Assembly (NCBI GenBank): GCA_026724425.1
Contig: JAIUCV010000003.1
Location: 51,462,477 to 51,526,476 of the forward strand
Direction of reading: 5' to 3'
DNA from: Erythrophleum ivorense
Lineage: Eukaryota > Streptophyta > Magnoliopsida > Fabales > Fabaceae
DNA: 64,000 nucleotides
The notes under the pieces are model-generated. The model did no database searches and was not told the origin of the DNA. It saw only the letters and a program-made list of their open reading frames with translations. Position numbers and translations under genes: made by a program. Each line of letters starts with the position of its first letter. Positions within the stretch are counted from its first letter, which is position 1. Positions 1 to 8,809 of the stretch are shown here, in pieces.

Positions 1-350
1 CTTACCTGTGGAACATGCTGTAAAGGGGACAATATCGATTGAAGGAGCTGGCTCATATGATGAATAATATCAAAGCTGGCCTAACCAAATATGCACATTG
101 AGGACAAGGTGGCCTTAAAGAGGGGTGGATAATGTAATATCCTACATTTGATAGGAAGATCTTGTGCTAGGCATATATAAGCCAAGGTGTGATTTTCTCC
201 AATAGTGATGCATTTTCGAGAGTGTAACATAGTAAGTGGCTTAGCATTGTGACGAAACAAAACCCCTACTAACAGAGGGTGCCATAAAGGGGATAATATC
301 GATTGAAGGATTCCTCCAACGTATGATGAAGTAAGCTCCGTAGGTAGGCC
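1..350 (+). mobile_element. T1 TRIM-like element, left arm (tandem LTR-interior units)
   Basis: Two partial direct copies of one unit. Copy 1 ends with an LTR tail, a tRNA-iMet-like primer binding site at 65-79 (TAATATCAAAGCTGG, compare TGGTATCAGAGC), and a purine-rich tract at about 117-130. Directly after it, a new LTR starts at 133 with TGTAATATCC. Copy 2 repeats the AAAGGGGA(C/T)AATATCGATTGAAG block (seen at 23-44 and 296-317) and degrades after about 325. PBS to PPT is only about 68 bp and the LTR about 190 bp, with no coding capacity, so this fits a TRIM-class non-autonomous element arranged LTR-interior-LTR-interior. An inverted copy lies at 3253-3489. I infer the class from architecture; the family name is unknown. 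Confidence 0.6.
172..181 (+). promoter_or_regulatory. TATA box of the T1 LTR
   Basis: The LTR that starts at 133 carries CATATATAAG about 40 bp inside. The inverted copy at 3253-3489 keeps the same TATATAAGCC block, as expected for an LTR promoter. Activity is inferred, not shown. Confidence 0.5.
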
Positions 351-355
351 ACCTC

Positions 356-3247
356 TGTAACACCCTCGTAATTAATTAAGGTGTTAATCATGGATTAGAT
401 TAATTAGGGATAATTAATTTGGAATAATCGGATAAGTTAGGTGAATGGAGATTTAGAGAGATAAATTATTAATATGGGTTTGAGATTTAATTAGGAGAGA
501 AATTCCATCTAGGCCCAAATTAATGTAAGAGAGCATGATAAGAGACTAATTAAGGCCCAATAGGCTAGGTGCAGGCCCAATCTAATTCAATGTGATAGAG
601 GCCCAAGTTCCACTTTGTATAGGCTCTTATAATTGGCCCAATAACCCTTGTGTAGACCCAAAACAATGGAGATCCTAAAGCTAGGTCTGGCCCAACAGAA
701 TTCTGCAGCCCAACAACTTAAAAACTGGCCCAACAAAGCAAAAATCTGAGCCCATTAGGAGTTGGACCTTAGAGCAACCCATGACCCATATTTGACCCAA
801 CTAAAACCTAACTTAAACCTTAATGCTTCAGCCACCTCTCCATTTGCTGAAACACAAACACCCATCTCAAAATTCGTAGGTCCAAAGGAGGCTCTAGGGT
901 TCTTGGCATAATTCCACATTTTTCCACTTTTAGAGCAAGATTTAGCCAAGGTAATAGTTATATAACTTAATCCTCTCATCTTTCTCTTTATTTTGGTTTG
1001 ATTAGTTTTTCATTTAGAGTATTTTCACCATACCCAAAATCTGAAATGTGGGAATTTAGGGATTTTCTTAATGAAATTCGTAGGTTGAGGCTAGGGCTGT
1101 CATTAGATAGGTGTGAACTCTTCTTTTTGAGGTAATTCTACTGATTTGAGACTCTAATGACTTGATTATAGTGTGGGTGTTAATTATGTACGAATTTGCT
1201 TAGGAATTTGGGTGATATACTAAAGTTTCTGGTGGGGGACATACTCAATCCGAATTTAGGGTTTTGTGGTGGCTGGGTAAGTATCCTTTAGGTAGTTATT
1301 AGCATTTAAATTCTTTGGGTACTTGTTGCTACTGTTAATAATGAAATAGAGTCGTAATTCTATGATGTTATGATTATAGGGAGATTTTGGTACCATTGGT
1401 GGCTGTTGCAATTGTCTACAAGTAAAGTAATCGGGTTTATACAAATTTCAAGCATATGTCTATTTTAATTTCATATTTACTGTACATGAATGATTTGAAA
1501 TGTTAAATGAATTGATTGGCTATCTACTGTATTATGTTAGACCTTGTGAGTCCATGGTGGAGCTGTAGTGCGGCTGCCACCTGTGCATGTGCAACCCCAA
1601 ATGTACTGAGCCCTGGTTGTGCTCAAAAGGGAGTAGGTGTCGTGGACGGGCCTCTCTTGGTGTTAATGGCCTTTAACATATGAAAATATGATTGCTAGTA
1701 TGGGATAGTAATCATGATAGCCTAATTATTTCATTTACTGATATGACTGGTATTTCTTTGATGCTTATGTGAAATTATGCATGTATGCTAATTAATCTGG
1801 AATATATGATAGAATTGCCTTGGTTACTGAGATTTATGTCTCACCCCATTTCATGGGATTAATATTTTAGGTGAAGGTTCTTCGGGTAAGGATAAAGGGA
1901 AGTAAGTGGATGAAAATCCATGAGCTCCAACATATGGGGAGAAAGCTACACTTAGGCTGACTTATTTAGTATAGATGCTAATTTTTGTTAACCTTGTATA
2001 GCATCATCATGTATCTATATTACCAAGTGCAGGAGATTGTATTTTGATAACATGGAATGTAACTAATGAGAAATAGGCTTTACATTAGCTCTAAATGGAT
2101 GTATGAACCTTGACACTCATTTTGGCTAGTGAACCTATGATATATTGACTATTCGGGTAATGAAATCTTATGATATAGTAGATTGTTGATTGAATCAGTG
2201 ATGTATGGAACCTTAACAGAAAGTTTGCTTGAATGTTAGTTGTAGCTAATGCATGAGTTCTTGCTGTCATTTATTCCTGAATTTGTTGATATGAGCTAGT
2301 TGAGCAAGTAGGAAATAGTATTTAAGTTTTGCAATGGTGATGGAGGGATTAATGGGTAAATAGGGTAGATAAACACCATTAGAATCACATAAAATAAGGG
2401 AAGGTAGTCCTAGAGTGTTTCTAAGATGAGAATTGGAGTGTAGGGGATGAAATTTGGGTAATGTAGTTATAAGAGGGAGTCATACCGCGGCTAAGAGGGC
2501 TTCGCCACAGCCAAATGAGAGATAGAGTTGAAGGGCGCTGCGGCATAATGAATCCTACCGCGGCTCAAGGGAAGAAAATTGGCTTAAGGAGTGACAGTGG
2601 CGAGGAGCGTTGCGGCCTAATAAATCTCGCTATAGCATAAAGTGGAAAAAATCGTCCTGGAGGGTGACAGAACGGGAACTCGCCGCGGTGTAGTAGGTCC
2701 TACCGCTGCGTGAGTCGAAGAAATTAATTAAGGGTTGCACAGTAGCAAAACTCGTTGTGGCGTAAATGTATTATGCCAAGGCGAGAATCGTGGGGGTTAA
2801 GAATAATAGTTCTAGGAGGCATTTTCACCACGGCGCCATGTAGGCTGGCCACAGTGATGGTCTAACTCGCCATGGCTTGCGAAATTTGTCCAATAACTCC
2901 AAAGAACAACTTGGCCACGGCGAGGAATATATAGGCCACGGTGCAAGTCCCTAAACTTATACCTTTAACCTAGAAAGCTCCACTTCTTCAATGGTAGTGC
3001 TAGAGATTGATACAAGAACACTTACGAGAGGTTTTGTCGTGTTGAAACCAATGAAAGGATGAATCATAAACCCCTTCTGATGGAGGGATTTCTTTTATTC
3101 GTTTTGTTTTGTTTGTGATGGTTTAGTGATGACCTTAATATCAAGGTTCAAACTTCCCCATACTTTTGTAATGTGATAAAATATAATGACCACAATTAAT
3201 CATGCATTTAACCATAAATACAATGATTAGAAGGTAGGGTCGTTACA
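356..3247. mobile_element. A1: solo LTR of family A, with perfect 5-bp TSD
   Basis: A 2892-bp unit begins TGTAACACCCTCG, ends GGGTCGTTACA, and is flanked by ACCTC on both sides (351-355 and 3248-3252). TG...CA ends plus a 5-bp target duplication and no gag-pol show a solo LTR left by LTR-LTR recombination. It is the reverse complement of the LTRs at 4339 (A2) and 46048 (A3): for instance the block around 1550-1740 matches 5755-5945 and 47450-47610 inverted. No PBS or PPT adjoins it, so the sense strand is not known. It landed at the centre of the inverted T1 copies. Short open frames inside it show no recognisable domain. Confidence 0.88.
2480..2950. repeat. GC-rich CCGCGG-motif cluster inside A1
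   Basis: Within an AT-rich LTR this stretch repeats degenerate CCGCGGC/GCCGCGG/GGCCACGG words roughly every 30-60 bp, for example near 2486, 2561, 2690 and 2932. The same kind of cluster occurs at equivalent places in A2 and A3. Its function is unknown. Dense CG and CHG sites would make it a methylation target. Confidence 0.6.
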
Positions 3248-3252
3248 ACCTC

Positions 3253-3489
3253 ATTCTCAAGGTGCACATTCGATTAGGCCAGCTTTGATACTATTCATCA
3301 TACAAGCCAACTCTTTCAACTGGTATTGTCCCCTTTACGGCACTCTCCATGGGTAGGGGTTTTGTTTCACTATAGTGCTAAGCCACTTACTAGGTTGCAC
3401 CCCTGAAAACCTGATGCTATTAGAAGGCATCACACCTTGGCTTATATATGCCTAGCTCATGATCTTCCTATCCGATATAAGACATTACA
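3253..3489 (-). mobile_element. T1 TRIM-like element, right (inverted) arm
   Basis: This is a reverse-complement copy of the left arm. Read on the minus strand, the LTR starts at 3489 with TGTAATGTC, has the TATATAAGCC block and the GGGGACAATA block, and is followed by a PBS-like TAGTATCAAAGCTG at about 3280-3294 and the start of the short interior. It stops at the A1 target duplication. The interior ends of both arms face each other across A1, so the inverted arrangement predates the A1 insertion. Confidence 0.6.
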
Positions 3490-3934
3490 CAACTAATTAT
3501 TTTTCTAGTAATTCTTGAATTTGAATTTTAAATTCAATTATATCTTTTTTAATATAGACTATTAGTCTAACTCTAATTATTTTATTACAATCCTTTAATT
3601 TTAATTTGCAATATTTAGGATTTCTAGAAAATAATTTTAGTGGATTGTCACTAAAATTTTCTTCTAATAATGTATAAATCCATTGTTTGGTGTCCGATTC
3701 ATGTATTTGTCTTCATGTGTTTGAGGATAGAATTTTTAATCCCATTTATTTTTATAATGTTTTACTAACAGTATTGATATTTTCAACCTTTATTTGTAAG
3801 ATTTACTTGATTATGATTAATTTATATTGGATAGTATTCTTTTTAAAAGAAATTTATTCCTAAAAGAAAATCTTCATCCATAAAAAGAAAACATAATATT
3901 TTTGGAATAAGAAATTCATTAATTAAGCTTGGAA
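3490..3934. other. AT-rich spacer, nothing recognised
   Basis: Very AT-rich sequence with homopolymer runs. I see no open frame of note, no LTR end and no match to the other repeats here. Confidence 0.5.
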
Positions 3935-4338
3935 AATTTTAAAACACTCCCTAGGTATATGAACCCTCTTTGGTCAAGGCAAGCACCATAAATGGAGCTC
4001 TTGGAGTTTTAGATTTTTCCTTGAAGAGAGAGACACTTGGGAGGCTTCTTTAGGCTCTTAAGAACTCGTTTAAATCCTCACATCACCTAAAACACCCTTG
4101 GATAAAATCATATCTTTGTCTATGTCTTTGAATCCCTAACTTCCCATTCTTGGTTCTCTTTTGCTTCTTAATTAATTCCACTTGTATCTTCCTAATCCTC
4201 ACATCTTAGAACCCCTAATTCTACGGTTAGAATTTATCTCCTATGGAATAGGCCCCAAGCTGAATAAAATTTGAAGAAGAAAGTAAACAAGGAGAAGCAA
4301 CAAAACAAGAAGAATTACCTTAGTTTCTTGGTACCTTC
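3935..4338 (-). mobile_element. Fragment of a chromovirus-type LTR, minus strand
   Basis: The order of blocks (aggctcttaagaactcg, then ctttgaatccctaac, then a purine-rich AGAAGAAAGTAAACAAGG stretch) parallels the promoter-proximal half of minus-strand LTRs D and F (for example 58195-58460), though diverged. Its right edge is cut by A2 at 4339. Its left edge is not defined. It is probably a remnant of the same LTR superfamily as D and F. Confidence 0.45.
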
Positions 4339-6810
4339 TGTGACAACTCTAACTTCTGATCATTGTAATTTAAGGTTAAATACATGATTAATAACCATAA
4401 ACCAAGGTTACATGACATTAAAACTAATTATATTATGGAAATGTGGGGAAATTTGAACCTTAATGGTATTAAAGTCATCAACCATATAATTACAAACACT
4501 TACGTACATCAGGGAAAACAAACATTTATTTATAAGCCTTGTTTCTATTACCTATCAATTCCAACTCACAAGAATCTTCCGCCAATATTTCTAAGTCACC
4601 CCTTAGGGTTACCATATGGAAAACCAAGTCTTCTACGTTAGAATGAAGGTTTTAGGATGTTCGCCGCGGCCAATTTCCCCTTAGCCGTGGCCAATATCTC
4701 TTGGCTTCACCCCTCGCATCATTACTAATTTCTCGGAACTTACCTCCCTCGCCTCTCACTATTGGCCGCAGCCAATACCTCCTTTCATCGTGGCCAATTC
4801 TTCTCTGGAATGCCTAGCTCATTTTTACAAAAGTTCACCGTAGATAATTACCATTTAGCCGTGGTGAATTACCCTCTGGACGACTCCCAGTTTTGCCTTT
4901 CACATTTTGCCCCGGCAAATTGCTCTTTGGTACTCTCCCTGGGCAATTTCGCCTTTATTGGCCGCAGCAAAATTCCTTTTGATCCTACACTCTGAAAATC
5001 TTGTCTCATACTCTCTACTCTCCCTCTAATAACACCCTAGGGCCACTCTACGTTATTTTATGCAACTCTAGTGGTATTTATGTACCTTATTTACCCAGCT
5101 ATTCTACCATTACCAATTCAAAACTTAAGTATAAATTCCTACTCATCCAACTACCATATGCCAGCAACTCATAGGTTAAAAATAGCAGAATTTCATAAGC
5201 TTCTAGCAATTATCATTCAAATATATATTTCTTTAAGGATTTCATACATCACTGATTCAAATCAACAATCTCATATATCTCATAATGATATTCCCAATAG
5301 TAAACCATATCATGGATTCAACAAGTTTATACATCCAGATACTGTAAGTTCATACATTCAAAACCAAGCTATATTGTGACTTAACTTATTAATAGATACA
5401 TTCCAACTAATCAAAATATAAATACCTACACTTGGCAATATGATTACATAATGATGCTATATAAAAGATTAACAAATTGCATCTACATTACTCAGATTAG
5501 CCCAAGTGTAGCTTCCTCCACACATGGCTAGAGCTCATGGATTTTCATCCACTTGCTTGCCCTTATCCTTATTCGAAGAACCTTCACCTGAAATGCTTAA
5601 TCCCATAAAACAGGGTGTGATGCGAATCTCAGTAACCAAGGTAAATTCCATCATATATTCTAATTTAATTAACAAATATGCATGATTTCATATAAGCATA
5701 AAAAAGCATTCCAGTCATATCAGTAAATGAAACAATTAGGCTATCATGATTACTATTCCATACGAGCAATCATATTTCCACATGTTAAAAGCTAATAACA
5801 CTAGGAGAGGCCTATCTACGGCACTAACTCCCCATTAAGCACAACTAGGGCTCAGTGCATCTAGGGTTTGATCATAACCCGGTGCCCAACCGAAGCACAT
5901 GCACTAGTGGCAACTGCACCACAGCTCCACCATGGACTCATAAGGTCAAATTAAAATACAATAGATAGCCAACCAATTCATTTAGCATTTCAAATCATTT
6001 ATGTATAGCAATAATGAAATTAAAATAGATATATGCATGGAATTAATATAGTCCCGGTTACCTCACTTGTAGACAATTTACAACAGCCACCAATGGTACA
6101 AGAATCTCCCTATAACCATAGCATAGGAGAATTGCTACTTTCATTCATCCTTTACAGTAGCAACAAGTACCCAAAGAATTTAAAATGCTAATGACTACCT
6201 AAGGAACACTTACTAGCCATTACAAGTCTCCAAATTTGGATTGAAATGTCCTCTACTAGAAACTTCAATATTTCAACCAAAATCTTAAGCAAATTCGTAC
6301 AAAATTAATACCCATACTATAATTCAATCATTGGGGTCTCAAACCAATAGAAATACCTCAAAAAGGAGAGTTTATACTTACCTAATGTCACCCTTGGTCT
6401 CAACCTACGAATTTTCACCATGAAGACATTAAATAGCAAGTTTCAGATTTTTGGGTGTGGGTGAAAATACCCCAAATGAAAAACTAATCAGGCTAAAATG
6501 AAGAGAAAGAGAAGGAGATTAAGTTATATAACTATTACCTTGGCTGATTTTCAGCTTAGAAATGAGAAATGGTAGATTTCTTGCCCCAAACCCTAACTTC
6601 CCTTCAAACCTCTGAAAATAAGATGTGTGTTTTAGCAAAATGGGGAAGGGGCTGAAATGTTTAGGGTTTTAGTTGGGTTAAGTTAGGTTAAATATGGGTC
6701 ATGGGCTGCTCCAAAGATTCTACTCCAAATGAGCTTCAGATTTAAGCTTTGTTGGGCCAACTCTTATGCATTGGGTTACTGAATTTTAGTTAGGTTTGGG
6801 CCAAGTTTGA
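4339..6810. mobile_element. A2: family-A LTR, right end missing
   Basis: It starts TGTGACAACTCTAAC and follows the reverse complement of A1 through the CCGCGG cluster (about 4660-4980), the block at 5755-5945, and the stretch around 6660-6810. The last 500 bp or so present in A1 are absent: near 6811 the sequence changes to T2. The five bases before it are CCTTC, but no matching duplication is visible because the other end is lost. Several short open frames, such as 5071-5379, are AT-rich chance frames. Confidence 0.7.
4660..4980. repeat. GC-rich CCGCGG-motif cluster inside A2
   Basis: Repeats of GCCGCGGCCAAT-like and GCCGTGG(C/T)(C/G)AAT-like words occur at about 30-60 bp intervals, the counterpart (inverted) of the cluster at 2480-2950. 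It alternates with CTCTGG/CTCTTGG words. Confidence 0.6.
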
Positions 6811-7226
6811 AGAACACATGGACTGGGATTGCTCTGATACCAATTCCTTACAGAACCTCTAGATGTATTATCCCTTGATTACAGGTTCGACGAACTATAC
6901 TCACATCGGTTTTGTTGTTTTCCCACGCTCACCCATAGGTTTGCTGAGAAAATGTGCATTTGGTGGGGAGAGCTTCACTTTTACTTTTAAGGCCTTAGCA
7001 CAGGCCCCTTCTAATTGATACGGGACTTTACAATCCACTCCCCTTTTGTGGCTGACTAGTCATTAGGTCGCACATGGGCCAGGATTGTTTTAATACCAAT
7101 TCCCTACAGAGCCTCCAGACGTATTGTCCCTCGCTCGCAAGTTCCACAAACCGTGTTCACGTGGGCTTTGTCATTTTCCTGCGCTCACCCATAGGTTCAC
7201 TAAGAAAATGTGCATCTGGTGGGGAG
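6811..7226 (-). mobile_element. T2 TRIM-like element, minus strand, LTR-interior-LTR-interior
   Basis: Read on the minus strand: a partial LTR (7226 to 7094); a degenerate PBS (about 7093-7082); a short interior ending in an AAAAGGGGAGTGGAT purine tract (7047-7033); a full LTR from 7032 (TGTAAAGTCCCG) to 6843; and a second, clear PBS TGGTATCAGAGC (6842-6831, tRNA-iMet). The two LTR copies align over about 145 bp and are offset by about 250 bp. The interior is only about 61 bp and the LTR 190 bp. The layout is the same as T1 and the sequences are related only loosely. Confidence 0.6.
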
Positions 7227-7258
7227 AGTTTATACTTACCTAATGTCACCCTTGGGAG
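7227..7258. repeat. 32-bp patch identical to part of A2
   Basis: The stretch beginning TTTATACTTACCTAATG and ending CACCCTTGG is also found in A2 at about 6369-6397, but here it sits between T2 and element H. It looks like a copied filler at a rejoined break. Confidence 0.55.
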
Positions 7259-8239
7259 TTTAAAAGAACCATCACAAGTAGGCCTTAGAGAATCATCAAG
7301 ATCAGCAATATCATAAGAATTAGTCAACATGCTATCTCTAAACTCAATACTAGCATATCAATTAAACTCACACTAAGAACAAAATGATCATCACATGTGT
7401 GTTTCATGGCATCAAAGATATTAAAATGTATTACATTACCAGCAAACTCCATTTGAAGAGTACCTTCATACACATTTATAATTATCTTTGCAATTTTAAG
7501 AAAGGTCTACCTAAGATGAGAAGGGCATAATCACAAGACTTATATCTATCATCTTGTAGTCGAGGACATTTCAATCCGAATTTGGGGACTTGTAGTGGCT
7601 GGGTAAGTGTTTCCTAGGTAGTCATTAGCATTTTAAATTCTTTGAGTACTTGTTGCTACTATAAAGGATGAATTAAAGTAGTAATTCTCTTATGCTATGG
7701 TTATATTAAGAAAGGTCTACCTAAGATGAGAAGGGCATAATCACAAGACTTATATCTATCATCTTCTATGTTAAGGGCATAAAAATTAGCTAGAAATATC
7801 AAATCATTTACCTTAACTAAGACATCTTCTAACACTCTTAAAGGATAAGCAATGCTCCTATTTGTGAGCTACAAAACCATTCTAGTAGGTTTCAATTCTC
7901 CCACCTACAAAGATGAAAACATTGATTTAGACATAAAATTAATCAAAGCATCAGAAAACTTAAATTTCCCAATTGTGTATGAAATTGTAAAAGTTTCTGG
8001 ATCTTGACATTTAGTGGGCATTGTTGGCTATATAAGTGCTAAAACATTCTTGCCAAAATTGACTTTCTCGTTCCCTTTTAGTTGCCTCTTGTAGGTATAT
8101 ATTTCTTTAAGAAATTTGGCATACTTAGGGATGGTCTTAATTGTTTCCAACAAAGGTATATTAACCTTAACCTTTTTAAAAGTCTAAGAATTTTTTTCTC
8201 AATTTCTGCTTCAGTTTGCTTCCTTCCCAAAGTAGGTCT
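7259..8239 (-). pseudogene. Element H: gag tail and protease, Athila-like (broken)
   Basis: The minus-strand conceptual translation runs through the spacer before the protease (motif NIPLLETIKTIPKYAKFLKE at about 8150-8090) and into the protease fold (GRPFLKIAKIII at about 7510-7480, then GTLQMEF). These are hallmark blocks of OTA-clade (Athila/Tat) Ty3/gypsy polyproteins. The normal catalytic D-L-G stretch is replaced (around 7926-7950 it reads ALINFMSKSMF) and there are in-frame stops, so it is dead. It continues the gag at 36629-37635; the two parts were joined before the 28-kb nested insertion. The left end is chimeric near 7258. Reverse transcriptase and later domains are absent. Confidence 0.8.
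7497..7765. repeat. 59-bp direct duplication flanking a 151-bp family-A fragment
   Basis: The sequence from TAAGAAAGGTCTACCTAAG to CTATCATCTT occurs at 7497-7555 and again, seemingly unchanged, at 7707-7765. Between them, 7556-7706 is a piece of a family-A LTR that matches A1 around 1229-1380 in the same orientation. The duplicated bases belong to the H protease (the GRPFL region). Duplicated host bases around foreign filler suggest break repair with template copying, since 59 bp is far too long for a retrotransposon target duplication. Confidence 0.8.
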
Positions 8240-8244
8240 ATTTG

Positions 8245-8379
8245 TATAACACCCAATTTGCTGTAAAAGAGCAAGAAATGCGAGATTATCAAAGTAAGTC
8301 CCCTAAATCAAGTGGATAATGGCCAAATAAAAACTAGATCTCTAAAAATAAGGATTTGATGCTTGAGTTGCCTAAAAAC
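8245..8379 (+). mobile_element. LTR C, first segment
   Basis: Start of LTR C with the conserved AAGTAAGTCCCCTAA block seen near the start of all LTRs of this superfamily. It ends at AAAAC, the target duplication of R1. Confidence 0.7.
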
Positions 8380-8809
8380 TGTAACATCTGGTTCTTTGAA
8401 AATAGGAGAAAATATGAAAAACGTAATGTACGATTTCTCCGTAAATGAATAAAATTCACCAGATATAAAAAGGAAGTCCCCCGAAATGACGTAGTTAAGG
8501 CCCTGAAAAATTTAGGAAGCATTCTAGCCTCCTAAAAATGAGAATCCCAAGCTAAGATGGAAAGAAAAATAGAGTTAGAATGAAGAAACAATTTCTTACG
8601 AAAAGCTTACGAAACATAATGACATTTTTGTAATTTTGAGCAAATTTTGGATTCACACATGAGGCTTTTTTAAATAAAATTTTTGAGTTCTCCTTGGTTC
8701 TTAAATGCCTTAAAAATCATGGAAAGCTCCGAGACAATTAAAACCCCTCTGGTGGATGTTTTCTAACGTCAGTGTAACCGAACTTTCATGGATTCATTCA
8801 AGAAGGTGG
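8380..8809 (+). mobile_element. R1 5' LTR, first part
   Basis: It aligns with the first 430 bp or so of the 3' LTR (18440-18870). It is cut at 8809 by S1. About 175 bp of LTR, corresponding to about 18870-19045 and including the TATA box, is missing on the far side of S1, so a deletion occurred before or with the S1 insertion. Confidence 0.8.

Noticed and set aside
65..79. tRNA-like sequences at primer binding sites (also 6831, 15773, 38373, 61145)
   Set aside because: They match only the 3' end of tRNA-iMet or tRNA-Asp and lie at LTR borders; no cloverleaf is present, so these are not tRNA genes.
133..320. T1 LTR as a Cassandra element
   Set aside because: The start is similar in style (TGTAATATCC...), but I see no 5S rRNA-like promoter core, so the name is not justified.
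356..3247. A1 as a DNA transposon with terminal inverted repeats
   Set aside because: The ends are TG...CA with only a few inverted bases and a 5-bp duplication, as for an LTR; no transposase was seen.
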